Of a DNA stretch of 64,000 nt, positions 26,344-35,830 are shown piece after piece; the stretch's first letter is position 1; the number at the start of each line of letters is the position of its first letter. The stretch comes from Brucella cytisi (lineage in GTDB: Bacteria; Pseudomonadota; Alphaproteobacteria; Rhizobiales; Rhizobiaceae), in the NCBI GenBank assembly GCA_012103075.1, contig JAAVLQ010000001.1:1612001-1676000 (forward strand), in the 5' to 3' direction. A program made the translations under genes and the position numbers. A model generated the notes under the pieces. It was not told where the DNA came from and did not search any database. It worked only from the letters and a program-made list of their open reading frames with translations.

Positions 26344-27386
26344 TCAACTCCGGGCCAGTTCGTTCGTCTCGGGCAGTTTGGGCAGTCCGAAAAGCGATAA
26401 ATCGTCTTCCAGTGGCGGATTTTCCGTCCTTATTCCAGCGCGCAGCTTCGCCGAGCGCGCACGTGGATTTCGTTCTTCTTCCTCTGCGGTCGGGCCAACA
26501 GCGCCCTTGACCGCAGGTGTAAAGCTCGGCAGACGGACATGTGTTTCCGGCAGATGACGCGATCCGGCACTACCGCCAGCGCGGTCAGCGAAATAGCGCT
26601 TCACCATGCGGTCTTCGAGCGAATGGAAGGTCACGACAACCAGCCGACCGCCCGGTTTCAGGATGCGTTCGGCAGCAAGCAACGCCCGCGCCAGTTCGCC
26701 CAACTCGTCATTCACATAGACCCGCAGCGCCTGAAACACCCGCGTCGCCGGATGGATGCGATCCTTCGGATTGCGACCCACCAGCGCTTCGATGGCATTG
26801 GCCAGATCGAGCGTACGCGTGAAAGGCTGTGCGGTCCGGCGCTTGTCGATCATGCGTGCAATGCGGCCTGCATGGCGCTCTTCGCCCAGAAAATTGAAGA
26901 TGCGGGCAAGATCACCGGTCTTGAGACGGTTCACCACATCGGCAGCGCTTGGTCCTTTTTTGACATGCGCATGTCGAGCGGACCATCCTTCTGGAAGGAA
27001 AAGCCGCGCTCGGCCTCATCGATCTGCATCGACGATACGCCAATATCGAGCACAACGCCGTCCACCTTGCTGCCTGCTCCCTTAACCTTCGAGACTGCTT
27101 CATCAAGAGCAGAGAACCGGGACTCGACCAGATCGAGCCGGCCCGGAAACTGCTTTTCCATCGCCCGCCCGGCTTCGATTGCGGTCGGATCGCGGTCAAT
27201 CGCGATCACGTCCGCTCCCGCTTCCAGTATGCGACGCGTATACCCGCCAGCACCGAATGTCCCATCGACAATCACTGCGCCAGATACAGGCTTCAGGGCG
27301 TCGATCACTTCGGCGATCAGCACCGGAACGTGACGGACTTCAGCCCCTTCGGCTTGAGAATTGTCTCCGCCGAGGCTTGCCATCAT
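26344..27386 (-). CDS. rsmH: 16S rRNA (cytosine-1402 N4) methyltransferase RsmH (one frameshift)
   Basis: SAM-dependent methyltransferase (formerly MraW) acting on the ribosomal P site. The N-terminal part shows [32 protein letters not shown] (SAM loop) and [20 protein letters not shown]. The C-terminal part shows [13 protein letters not shown] and [21 protein letters not shown] base is missing in the T-run 26956-26961; restoring it joins [20 protein letters not shown]. Corrected length is about 347 residues. It is the first gene of the dcw cluster here; the usual mraZ is not found in the 460 bases upstream. Confidence 0.94.
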
Positions 27387-27804
27387 TCCGATCCTTTCCC
27401 GGGTACTTGGCCCGTTTTTAAAGCGTCTCGCGCTTCAATCTTTTTTGTTTTCACGCATGTTTTGTTCCAAAATCGGTTCCCAACTTCAGGAAACATGCTT
27501 TCGTGTTTTGCTTGCGGATTCCGCCCATTTGCCGTCAACGTGGCGACATGGCGGATCCGTTCGTCAGTTATCGGATATTAAGCTTAATGAAGCGTTATCC
27601 TTTGGCTCAGCACTTCTACAGAACTGTGCCAGCCCCATAATTTTCAACAGGGATTTTTTTGAAGGCGGTTTGCGCTCAGCAGTTGCCCGAAAACGGACAT
27701 TTGCTTCAATCCAAATGCGATGGACCCACACACTATGCATCACAAGCTTATGATTTGTGATGCCCCACCCCCGGTTGACGCCTTTCCATCATTGGCATAT
27801 TTAA
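27387..27804. other. Divergent promoter region rsmH/mntH, no gene seen
   Basis: AT-rich spacer between the divergent rsmH and mntH genes. It must hold the promoter of the dcw cluster on the minus strand and of mntH on the plus strand. A copy of the dispersed repeat lies near 27455-27500 (arms GCATGTTT and AAACATGC). The 130-residue open frame here has no protein-like features. No mraZ gene is present. Confidence 0.55.
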
Positions 27805-27819
27805 TGCAAATAGTTTGCA
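27805..27819. promoter_or_regulatory. Mur-type manganese operator upstream of mntH
   Basis: TGCAAATAGTTTGCA is a perfect 6-3-6 inverted repeat about 28 bases before the mntH start. In Rhizobiales the Fur-family regulator Mur represses Mn transporters through TGCAAAT-type palindromes, so repression by Mn2+ is inferred. Confidence 0.75.
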
Positions 27820-27846
27820 ACTGCATAAACACCCAAGGCATTGAGT

Positions 27847-29216
27847 ATGGCACCCCATGGAGCAGGCCCCTCCGGCGCCGGCGAAGTAACATTTGAAGGC
27901 TGGCGACGTGATCGCGGCGAAGCATCCATGTCCGATGTCCACCGCTCGATCCGAGTCAATCGTTCAGGTTCAAAGTTCCGTCGCGCACTTTCCTTCTTCG
28001 GTCCCGGTTATCTGGTAGCCGTTGGCTATATGGACCCCGGCAATTGGGCCACCTCGCTCGCTGGCGGCTCTCGCTTCGGCTATACGTTGCTATCCGTTGT
28101 GCTGCTGTCCAATCTTATGGCCGTGCTCCTGCAGGCGCTTTGCGCACGTCTTGCCGTCGCAACCGGCCGCGATCTGGCGCAAGCCTGTCGCGATGCCTAT
28201 CCGCGCGCGCTCGCATGGCCGCTCTGGTTCCGGCCGAACTGGCAATCTGTGCCACCGATCTGGCGGAAGTAATCGGCACCGCCATCGGCCTCAACCTGCT
28301 CTTCGGCATTCCGTTAGAAATCGGTGTCATCATCACTGCTGCCGATGTGCTTCTGGTTCTTTATCTCCAGAACAAGGGATTTCGCCGTGTCGAGGCGCTC
28401 ATCATCACCCTTCTGGGTGTGATTGCGCTCTGCTTCCTTATTCAGATTCTGATGGCGCAGCCGCAATGGGGCGCGGTCATCAAGGGCTTTGCGCCAACGA
28501 CCGACATCATCCGCAATCCGGACATGCTCTATATCGCCCTTGGTATCATCGGCGCCACGGTCATGCCGCATAATCTCTATCTACATTCGGGCATCATCCA
28601 GACACGCGATTACGGCCACACGACCGCTGAAAAGCGCGAAGCCATACGCTATGCGACGCTGGATTCCACCATTGCGCTGACATTCGCACTCCCGGTCAAT
28701 GCATCGATCCTGATCCTCGCTGCGGCAAGCTTCAACGCCACCGGCAATACCGGTGTCGAAGATCTCGACAAGGCCCATGCTCTTCTGAACCCGCTATTGG
28801 GATCGGCCCTCGCACCAACACTTTTTGCGATTGCGCTTCTCTGTTGCGGCCTGAACTCGACCATCACTGCGACGATGGCCGGTCAGATCGTGATGGAAGG
28901 CTTCATCGACATACGTCTGAAGCCGTGGCTGCGCCGCGCGATCACCCGCTTCGTGGCCATCGTTCCGGCTGCCGTCGTGACGATCATGTATGGTTCGCAG
29001 GGAACGACCGAGCTTTTGATCCTGTCTCAGGTCGTGTTGAGTCTTCAGCTGCCCTTTGCCATCATTCCACTCGTCATGTTCACGGCGGAGAAAAAGAAGA
29101 TGGGATCGCTGGTCGCTCCACGCTGGGTGACGATTCTTGCCGCCATTACAGCTGCGATCATCGTCGTCCTGAACATGAAGCTGATTTACGATTTCATGTC
29201 CGGCGTGCCAATTTAA
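27847..29216 (+). CDS. mntH: Manganese transporter MntH, NRAMP family (one frameshift)
   Basis: Proton-coupled Mn2+ importer of the inner membrane with about eleven spans. The NRAMP metal-binding motif is visible as [15 protein letters not shown], and the second as [14 protein letters not shown]. The frame breaks near 28229-28233, where one missing base hides [20 protein letters not shown]. The start at 27847 is assumed; an ATG at 27928 ([16 protein letters not shown]) is also possible and closer to the family N-terminus. A Mur-type palindrome precedes it and a strong terminator follows, so it is probably a single-gene unit. Corrected length is about 456 residues from the first start. Confidence 0.93.
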
Positions 29217-29239
29217 GCCCCTCCCGAGGCTCTTGGAAT

Positions 29240-29275
29240 GGGCGGCTCCGTATCGCGGAGCCGCCCCTTCTTTTT
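29240..29275 (+). terminator. Rho-independent terminator after mntH
   Basis: Perfect 11-base stem GGGCGGCTCCG / CGGAGCCGCCC with a 5-base loop, followed by TTCTTTTT. It overlaps the end of the convergent SDR gene at 29274. Confidence 0.9.
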
Positions 29276-30023
29276 ACTTCACTGCCGCGTTGCCACCGTC
29301 GGCATAAAGCGCTGAACCAGCGACAAAACTCGACATCGGGCCTGCCAGAAACAGCGCTGCCTGCGCAATTTCTTCAGGCTGGGCGATCCGCTTCATCGCA
29401 TGCAGGCCTGCGGCCCATTCCTTCTGCTTTTCATCTCCGCCCATCGGCGTATCAACACCGCCCGGCAGAAGCGCATTCGCCCGGATGCCACGGGCACCGT
29501 AATCAGCGGTTATGCCCTTGACCATCCCCATGAGAGCTGCCTTCGAGGTTCCGTAAACCGACATACCGGGAATGCCAACGCTCGTGCCGACAAACGTCGA
29601 GGTGAAGACAATCGAGCCCCCGCCCCTTTCGATCATCAGCGGGATTTGCGATCTCGCTCCCAGAAATGCCGAGGTCAGATTGCCCGCCAGCACCCCTTCC
29701 CAATCATCGGGCACGATTTCGGCAAGCGGCGCGATAGGGCCTACAGTGCCAGCATTGTTGACAGCTATATCAAGCCCGCCGAATTTATCCTTCGCTGCCG
29801 TAGCAAGTGCCTCATGCGTTTCAGCTTCTGAGACATCGCCCGCAACACAATGCGCCTTTCCGCCAAACGCCGCGATCTCCTCCGCAACACGTTCCAGACC
29901 GGCAAGCCCGCGAGCATTCAGCACAAGGGCTGCGCCTTCTCTCGCAAAGAGCAATGCAGCGGCTCGCCCTATTCCGGACGATGCGCCGGTGATGATTGCG
30001 ACCTTGTCTTTCAAACTGGACAT
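29274..30023 (-). CDS. SDR-family oxidoreductase
   Basis: Classical short-chain dehydrogenase of 249 residues. It has the Rossmann motif ITGASSGIGRAAAL near residue 11, the structural NNAG (AVNNAGTVGPIAP) and the active site with catalytic tyrosine and lysine in VYGTSKAALMGMVKG. The C-terminal PGGVDTPMG and FVAGSALYADGGNAA are typical of the family. The start at 30023 (MSSLKDKVAIITG) is chosen by homology; the open frame extends 103 codons further upstream without family sequence. The substrate cannot be told. The frame is intact. It stands alone between mntH and rnpB. Confidence 0.85.
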   Translation of the reverse strand: MSSLKDKVAIITGASSGIGRAAALLFAREGAALVLNARGLAGLERVAEEIAAFGGKAHCVAGDVSEAETHEALATAAKDKFGGLDIAVNNAGTVGPIAPLAEIVPDDWEGVLAGNLTSAFLGARSQIPLMIERGGGSIVFTSTFVGTSVGIPGMSVYGTSKAALMGMVKGITADYGARGIRANALLPGGVDTPMGGDEKQKEWAAGLHAMKRIAQPEEIAQAALFLAGPMSSFVAGSALYADGGNAAVK

Positions 30024-30115
30024 ACTGAACCTCCGTGATTTCGTGGAGGTCCCAATTAAAGTCCCGGCGGTAACGCAACTATCCGTTTCTTGCGTTTGAA
30101 TGCTGAAGCAGTCGA

Positions 30116-30170
30116 TTAGGAGCATTTCCAGCAAAAACATGAAACGGTTTTGCGTAGGGCAATGCGACAA
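30116..30170. repeat. Dispersed intergenic repeat, copy 2
   Basis: GAGCATTTCCAGCAAAAACATG...CGGTTTTGCGTAGGGCAATGCGACAAAACA is an inverted copy of the element seen at the recN and metF ends. It lies between the SDR start and the rnpB 3' end. Confidence 0.6.
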
Positions 30171-30230
30171 AACAAATAGTTGGAGCGGTTCCAACGCTTC
30201 TTTTAAAATAGAAGCCGCTCTAGAGAAGAT

Positions 30231-30660
30231 TGTCAGTCGGTCTGTAAGCCGGGTTCTGTATGGCCGGGCTTTCGCCCGACGTGGCAGCCATTCATCTGGG
30301 ACGGATGTCGCCACCCGCCTCGTGCAACCCACCCGGACGGCTGATCCGGAAACTGATTGCCGGCCCTTGCGAGCCAGCGCGCCGTCCCTATTCGGTTTTG
30401 CTCCCGATGGGGTTTACCGTGCCGTCTGCATTGCTGCAGACGCGGTGGGCTCTTACCCCACCCTTTCACCCTTACCCCGTCATCCCTGCCGTTTCGTTGC
30501 GCAACGGTACGGAAGACGGGGCGGTCTGCTTTCTGTGGCACTTTCCCCGGGGTCGCCCCCGCCGGGCGTTACCCGGCATCGTGTTTCCATGGAGCCCGGA
30601 CTTTCCTCACCTGCCGCCTTTCGGCATATGACAAGCGCGGCTGCCCGACCGACTGACAGC
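30231..30660 (-). ncRNA. rnpB: RNase P RNA (bacterial type A)
   Basis: Catalytic RNA that matures tRNA 5' ends. Read on the minus strand it contains the universal CR-I segment GAGGAAAGTCCGGGCTCC (30591-30608) and the 3' segment GAACCCGGCTTACAGACCG (about 30237-30255). The two ends pair perfectly as helix P1: TGTCAGTCGGTC at the 5' end with GACCGACTGACA at the 3' end. The length of about 430 bases fits alphaproteobacteria. The exact 5' end is estimated from P1. Confidence 0.95.
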
Positions 30661-30733
30661 GCGCATATAGCAACGATAGCGGAACAGTGGAACCGGATTC
30701 CGGAAAAAATCTGCAGTCACCGGAAACAGAAAA

Positions 30734-30757
30734 GCCGACAGTGTCTCCACTGTCGGC
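30734..30757 (-). terminator. Rho-independent terminator after the transglycosylase gene
   Basis: Perfect 10-base stem GCCGACAGTG / CACTGTCGGC with a 4-base loop, followed on the minus strand by TTTTC. It separates the SLT gene from rnpB. Confidence 0.88.
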
Positions 30758-30831
30758 TTTCCGTTCACGTCAGGCGGCCTGTACTCTACGCGACCGCCGA
30801 CGTAAATCTGCATTCGCATCCTGAAAATGCA

Positions 30832-31491
30832 TCAGAGAGCGCGCATATAGGCCTTGACCGAGCTGCAATATTTCGCCGAGGTCGGGTTCATACGCTTTGC
30901 ACCGTGACCGGCATTGTACTTCAGGATCGTGCCGCAAATGCTGCCGCCGCCGAGCTTCTGCGCCCGGGCCAGATACTTCATGCCGAACTGGATGTTCGTG
31001 GAAGGCTCATAGAGACCCTTGGCTGAACCCGTGTAGCCGAGGCCACGTGCGGTCGAGAGCTTGATCTGCATCAGGCCGATTTCACCGGCCTTGCCACGCA
31101 CATTCGGCTGGAAATTGCTTTCGTGACGCACAACCGCATGGGCAAGTGCGGAAGGCACGCCGTAGGTCGATGCGTAACGATTGATAATGCTCGAATAAGC
31201 GCCGCCGCTCTTGGCGTTACGGGCAGTCGTGTCCTTCGACTGCGAACGCTTAGCAGCAGAACCCTTGCCCGTAGAATTCTTGGCAGTCGGAGCCGCACGG
31301 CGGCTGACGACCGATGCCTTCTTCGGCGCTTTGGTTGGCTTTTCCGCCTCGGCAGTCTTGTTCTGCTGGCGTGCCTTGAGGAGAGCGGCGAGGTTGGTCG
31401 GTTCAGTTGAAGGGGCACTCAGTGCTGGATTCAGGCCAAACGAACTCATCGCGCCAACAAGGGCGCAAACAACAACAAATTTAATTTTCAT
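30832..31491 (-). CDS. Lytic transglycosylase, SLT domain, exported
   Basis: A periplasmic or secreted peptidoglycan-cleaving enzyme of 219 residues. A signal peptide (MKIKFVVVCALVGAMSSFG) is followed by a Lys/Ala-rich linker (about residues 40-95). The SLT domain has YGVPSALAHAVVRHESNFQP with the catalytic Glu in the HES motif, then GEIGLMQIKLSTARGLGY and a final ILKYNAGHGAKR. The frame is intact. An 8-base palindrome (AAAAACAG/CTGTTTTT at 31540-31557) lies in its upstream region. It is read towards rnpB, from which it is separated by a terminator. Confidence 0.88.
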   Translation of the reverse strand: MKIKFVVVCALVGAMSSFGLNPALSAPSTEPTNLAALLKARQQNKTAEAEKPTKAPKKASVVSRRAAPTAKNSTGKGSAAKRSQSKDTTARNAKSGGAYSSIINRYASTYGVPSALAHAVVRHESNFQPNVRGKAGEIGLMQIKLSTARGLGYTGSAKGLYEPSTNIQFGMKYLARAQKLGGGSICGTILKYNAGHGAKRMNPTSAKYCSSVKAYMRAL

Positions 31492-31807
31492 AACCTACCG
31501 TCTTGGAACGTTTCTTTTCTCAGACTGTCTGTCTTGGGTAAAAACAGTCCTGTTTTTGATCCCGCCCGATATGGGTTGCCGGGCCCTTGTCCGCTGGGAT
31601 TGAGCGATGAAGTGCCGGGCAAATGCAGCCGAAGATTGGTTGTAAAAGTAAAATAGTCTTACAGGTTGTAACATTCGCGATTCACGCAAACGCGGCGTAA
31701 ACCTTCGTCACAACCCTTCTGCAACCGGGCTGGGTCGATCTATTTTATGAAATCATTACAGAAATACGAATCAATGCTGGATAGAAAGATTAACCGCCCG
31801 CATCTCG
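31492..31807. other. Intergenic region upstream of the SLT gene
   Basis: About 300 bases between the ampD-like gene and the SLT gene, both on the minus strand. It holds a perfect hairpin, AAAAACAG-TC-CTGTTTTT (31540-31557), and several TTGTAAC/GTTACA-like words. No coding sequence was recognised. Confidence 0.4.
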
Positions 31808-32613
31808 TCAGGCGGTAACATTCTGCAGGGAAAAAAATTAGCCTGTAGAGGGTATCTATAGTAGATACATCGGCCACCCCGTCCACATTTTGTGTCCGAA
31901 AATGTCGCTGAAAGGCCTTAATCACAGTCTCGGTGCCTTCATCGAAGACACCAGTGATGGCGATTTCGTAGCCATAAAGTGCCAGCATGGATTGCAACGC
32001 CTCGACCGGCTGGCCGTTTTCGCCACGTGCCAGAAACCGCCCGCCGCGGATCGACGTCGGCTCGAAATAGTGGCCGATACCCGCCTCGTGGAGCCGCTTC
32101 GGGGAAGTTATGGCCCGGGTCTGTCTTGCGCGAAGGTGCAACATCCGAATGGGCCAGAACATTTTCCGGCTTGATGGCATAACGCTCGCATATATCGCGA
32201 CAGAGGCGGATGACCGCCTCGATCTGCGCATCCTTGAACGGCGGATAGTCTTCGAGATTACCCGGATTGACGATCTCGATGCCGATGGAAGCGGAATTGA
32301 TGTCCGTTTCGCCCTTCCAGAAGCTCTTGCCCGCATGCCGGGCACGGGCCTTTTCCGAAACCATCTGCACGATCCGCCCGTCTTCATGGACAAGGTAATG
32401 CGCAGAAACTTCCATATCTGGCGATTTAAGAACCTGCACGGCCTCTTCGGCAGTCGCCAGACCGGTATAATGGAGAATGAGAAAGGCAGGCATCTTGCCG
32501 TCGCGACGCGGACCGAAATTGGGTGACGGATCAAGCGTTGCACCGGCAAAATCGGGCCGGTCAAGCGCCAGCTCCTGCAACAACTCGCTCTCGATTTCGC
32601 GCACGCTGCTCAT
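31808..32613 (-). CDS. ampD: N-acetylmuramoyl-L-alanine amidase, AmpD type with PG-binding domain (frameshifted)
   Basis: Zinc amidase that cleaves the lactyl-amide bond of muropeptides in cell-wall recycling. The Amidase_2 domain shows ILHYTGLATAEEAVQVL (zinc His), VSAHYLVHEDGRIVQMV and VLAHSDVAPSRKTDPG (second zinc His and Asp/Lys region). A C-terminal PG_binding_1 domain reads VEALQSMLALYGYEI to AFQRHFR. The frame breaks near 32100-32104, at the expected NFPWKRLHEAGIGHYF. The end is uncertain: the frame runs to 31740, but losing one T from the run near 31840 gives a stop at 31808. The start overlaps the stop of the TerB-DnaJ gene. Confidence 0.82.
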
Positions 32614-33320
32614 GCAGCCTCCAGATTCTTCTCAATGCTTGCCCAAGCAGCGTTTATCGCTGCCAGACGCCTGTTGGCAATGGTTATGAATTCAAGCGGC
32701 AAGCCCTCTGCCACCAGCCGGTCCGGATGATGTTCCTTGACCAGCGAACGATAGCGCTTGCGGGCCATCTCGAAAGAAACGCCGCGCTCCAGCCCCAGAA
32801 TGGCATAAGGATCGTCAGCACCGCGCTGGACATGCCGGATCGCGATACGATCGAAAGCGACTTCATCATAGCCGAAAATATCAGCAACGCCTGCAAGGAA
32901 GGCCATCTCTTTTTCATGCACATAGCCGTCAGCGGTGGCTATATGAAAAAGACCATCGAGGATATCCTCAAGCAGATGGCAATCGGGTTGTCCTTCACTG
33001 CACAATCCGGCGAGCTGACGCGCGTAGGATTCATAGCCAGCGACATCCTGCTTGGCGAGATCATAGAGCCGCGCGACATGCGCCGTCTCTTCCTTCGGCA
33101 CAGCGAATATGTCCTGAAAGGCGCGGATTTCGTCCTGTGTGACGACCCCGTCGGCCTTGGCCATTTTGGCTGAAAGCGCGATCATCGCAATGGAGAAGGC
33201 CACCCGGCGCCGTGTATCGGCGTCACCTTCGAAAACGGTGCGCACGGCTTCGATAACGCCAGTAATGGCATTCGACGCCACGTAAGTGACAAACTCACCA
33301 ATGCGAACCCAAATCGACAT
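32610..33320 (-). CDS. djlA: DjlA-like protein with TerB and DnaJ domains
   Basis: A protein of 236 residues. The N-terminus contains a possible membrane or amphipathic segment (VTYVASNAITGVIEAV). A TerB-like helical domain follows (FSIAMIALSAKMAKADGVVT, and a second half HIATADGYVHEKEMAFLAGV). A C-terminal J-domain shows AILGLERGVSFEMARKRYRS and the invariant HPD in KEHHPDRL. It is the same architecture as DjlA/DUF533-type co-chaperones that stimulate DnaK. The frame is intact. Its stop overlaps the ampD start (ATGA), linking it to cell-wall recycling, though a functional link is only inferred. Confidence 0.82.
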   Translation of the reverse strand: MSIWVRIGEFVTYVASNAITGVIEAVRTVFEGDADTRRRVAFSIAMIALSAKMAKADGVVTQDEIRAFQDIFAVPKEETAHVARLYDLAKQDVAGYESYARQLAGLCSEGQPDCHLLEDILDGLFHIATADGYVHEKEMAFLAGVADIFGYDEVAFDRIAIRHVQRGADDPYAILGLERGVSFEMARKRYRSLVKEHHPDRLVAEGLPLEFITIANRRLAAINAAWASIEKNLEAA

Positions 33321-33445
33321 GGGACTTTTCTATAGAATTCCGAATGAACTGAAAACCGCCCGGGCGAGCGAAAGTCTAAAAACAAACATTTAGAAAGAAT
33401 ATCAGGACATTGGCTTAGATTGTTGCCGAGTTCCGCAACGAACGC

Positions 33446-33815
33446 TTATTGCTGGGGTTCGCGTTCGTCGAAGGAACGCTGTGCGGCCGTGGCTGCTGCT
33501 TCTCCAGCCGTCTGTGCCTGCTGATCCGTCTGACCGACAGATTTTGCCGCAGCGACAGCATTGTTCCGTGCGCGTTCAATGGCTGCTGCCTTCTCTTCCG
33601 GGCTCACCACACCGGAACTATCGCGGAGCGACTTGACCAGATCGGGGCCCTTCTCCGTGCTTCCACTTTCTGCCGGTTTGGCAGGCTGCGATACAGCAGC
33701 AGCGCCCCTGCTCGCCGCCATTCGTGGTGGCAGCAGTCTCGTCGTCCCCTTTGCCGCAAGCGGCAAGCACAACAAGAACAATCGCAGAGATGAAAAACAG
33801 GAAGTTACGGTTCAT
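33446..33815 (-). CDS. Small lipoprotein, unknown function (one frameshift)
   Basis: The start at 33815 gives MNRNFLFFISAIVLVVLAAC, a lipoprotein signal with lipobox LAAC. The mature part is Ala/Glu/Gln-rich: GKGDDETAATTNGGEQG, then SQPAKPAESGSTEKGPDLVK and AAIERARNNAVAAAKSVGQ, ending FDEREPQQ. One extra C in the run 33705-33708 breaks the frame after GGEQG. About 122 residues after correction. I do not recognise the family. It is probably anchored in the membrane and helical. Confidence 0.65.
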
Positions 33816-33916
33816 GACAAAAGCCATAACCGAAGCGAGCCTGCGTTGAAACACGGAAAACGCAGAATGCCCGTCTTTTCCCGACATGGTTGCTTTAACG
33901 TTCATCTCAATCCTAA

Positions 33917-33965
33917 AACCATTGGCTTAAAGCCATTGGCCTAAAGCCTTTGACTGAAACCTATT
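33917..33965. repeat. Short imperfect tandem repeat
   Basis: CCATTGGCTTAAAGC, CCATTGGCCTAAAGC and CTTTGACTGAAACC-TATTGGC are three diverging units of about 15 bases between two lipoprotein genes. Confidence 0.5.
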
Positions 33966-34014
33966 GGCACGAATGGCGACCCGGAAACCGGATCGCCACC
34001 CGCATGCTAGTGCA

Positions 34015-34236
34015 TCACGACTTCCCAACCTTAGTTGGAAGGCGCTGTCCCTGTACCGGCGCCGGGGTGGCCGGTGCCGGAGTTGCCGGGGCTGGCGTCG
34101 TCGTCGTGTCATTGTTCGAGGGCGCTGCCGGCGCGGATGGTGCCGGTGCGTTGCTCGTGTCGTCCTTCTTGTCATTGCACGCTGCAAGGCCGAGAAGCGA
34201 TACGGCGGCGACAGAAGCAATCAGAAACTTCTTCAC
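34015..34236 (-). CDS. Small Pro/Ala-rich lipoprotein
   Basis: A 73-residue protein starting MKKFLIASVAAVSLLGLAAC. This is a clear lipoprotein signal with lipobox LAAC, so the mature part is about 53 residues. After a charged NDKKDDTSN segment there is a low-complexity Ala/Pro/Thr stretch with PATPAPATPAP repeats, ending LPTKVGKS. The frame is intact. The family is not recognised; it resembles the many short, unannotated outer-membrane lipoproteins of alphaproteobacteria. The upstream region 34237-34517 holds no other gene. Confidence 0.7.
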   Translation of the reverse strand: MKKFLIASVAAVSLLGLAACNDKKDDTSNAPAPSAPAAPSNNDTTTTPAPATPAPATPAPVQGQRLPTKVGKS

Positions 34237-34517
34237 GTTGGCTCTCCTTCCTAGATCAGGCTCGTTGGCCCGGTTTCAGGCATTAAATGGCAATATTGCC
34301 AAACGCCTCTCTCTGTTTTCTCCGTGCGTGACCGGTTGATCCGGCCAATCACCTTTACGGTCACTCATCGACACAGAAATCCCGTCGACTCGGACCGTCA
34401 CACAAGAAAACGGCAACGGCGCGAAAAAGTTCTCTCAAATAGTCTTACCGACCGTAATAAAGCGACAGTATTACAGGCGTATAGCCGCATTCATCTGGTT
34501 TAAAACCCGCAATTAAT
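34237..34517. other. Divergent intergenic region, no gene seen
   Basis: Spacer between the minus-strand lipoprotein and plus-strand btaA. With the Pho box and leader it spans 358 bases. I saw no open frame with protein-like content. Confidence 0.4.
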
Positions 34518-34535
34518 TCGTCACGCCCCTGTCAT
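34518..34535 (+). promoter_or_regulatory. Candidate Pho box upstream of btaA
   Basis: TCGTCAC-GCCC-CTGTCAT fits the PhoB direct-repeat pattern (7 bases, 4-base spacer, 7 bases; consensus CTGTCAT-N4-CTGTCAT). The second half is perfect and the first half is 5 of 7. It lies 60 bases before the btaA start. PhoB control of betaine lipid synthesis under phosphate limitation is known in Sinorhizobium. Confidence 0.65.
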
Positions 34536-34594
34536 TGGACGATGTTTAACTTGGCAAAATCAAAGTCGGGATTCGTGCATTAGGGGAATTTTTG

Positions 34595-35829
34595 ATGACA
34601 CAGCAAGCATCAGCCGACACAATTCTAAAACAGGCCGTGACCCAGAACAGCGCCCTCTCGCGGGCAGGCTTTTCTGAAAGGCTGTTTGCCGGCTGTTCAA
34701 AGGGCTGGTCTATCCGCAGATATGGGAAGACCCGGAAGTTGATATGGCAGCTCTGGCTATAGAGCCGGACCACCGCATCGTCACCATCGCGTCCGGCGGA
34801 TGCAATGCCATGTCCTACCTGACCGCCGATCCGGCACGTGTGGAGGCGGTCGATCTCAATCAGGCACACGTCGCGTTCAACCGGCTGAAGCTTGCGGCTG
34901 TCAAAAACCTGCCCGACTACGATGCATTCTACCGATTTTTACGGGAAAGCCGACGACAAGACCAATCTTGCCGCCTACAAGCGCTTCATCCGCCCACATC
35001 TGGACAGCGAAAGCCGCGCCTATTGGGAAAAACGCAAATGGAATGGCCGCCAGCGTATTTCCATTTTCTGGCGCGACCTCTATCGCCACGGCTTGCTTGG
35101 CGTCTTCATCGGCATGGGCCATCGCGTGGCGCGCCTCTACGGGATCGATCCGCGCGACATCTTGAAGGCGCGCACAATGGAAGAGCAGCGTAGCTTCTTC
35201 GACACGGCGCTTGCCCCTCTCTTTGAAAAACGCATGGTGCGCTGGGCCACAGCCCGCAAATCATCCCTTTTCGGACTGGGCATACCGCCACAGCAATATG
35301 ATGCCCTTGCCACTGCAGGAAACGGCGACATGGCGCTTGTCCTGCGCAGCCGTCTTGAGAAACTCGCTTGCGGTTTCCCCTTACCGACAATTATTTCGCC
35401 CGGCAGGCGTTCGGGCGCGGCTATAGCGGCAATGAGAAGACCGGGCCTCTCCCGCCCTATCTGTCGCGCACCAACTTCGAAACGGTACGGGCACGCGCTG
35501 ATCGCATGACCGTACAGAACGCAAGCTATACCGATTTTCTCGCTGCCAAGCCTGCGGCATCCGTCGACCGCTATATCCTGCTGGATGCGCAGGACTGGAT
35601 GAATGACGAGCAGCTCAATGCCCTCTGGAGTGAAATCACCCGTACGGCAGCACCAAATGCCCGTGTCATCTTTCGTACCGCAGCCGAACCGAGCCTGCTT
35701 CCGGGACGGGTGGCACCGCAGATTCTGGATCACTGGGACTATCAAGCGGACGAATCCCGCACCCTGCACGACCGCGATCGCTCGTCGATCTATGGCGGGT
35801 TCCATCTTTATGCGCTGAAGGATGCCTGA
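34595..35829 (+). CDS. btaA: BtaA, SAM:diacylglycerol 3-amino-3-carboxypropyltransferase (three frameshifts)
   Basis: First enzyme of diacylglyceryl-trimethylhomoserine (DGTS) betaine lipid synthesis (DUF3419 family). It transfers the aminocarboxypropyl group of SAM to diacylglycerol. Recognisable stretches are VYPQIWEDPEVDMAALAIEP, VTIASGGCNAMSYL (SAM loop), RISIFWRDLYRHGLLGVFIG and RYILLDAQDWMNDEQLN. Breaks are near 34690 (restores LFARLFKGLVYPQIWE), in the T-run 34936-34940 and in the C-run 35377-35380 (restores GFPLTDNYFARQAFGRGYSG). The start ATG at 34595 follows AGGGGA. Corrected length is about 411 residues. btaB follows directly. Confidence 0.88.
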
Positions 35830-35830
35830 C

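Noticed and set aside
27361..27753. A 130-codon plus-strand frame upstream of mntH
   Set aside because: It spans the start of rsmH and a repeat and resembles no family; considered and rejected as a remnant of mraZ.
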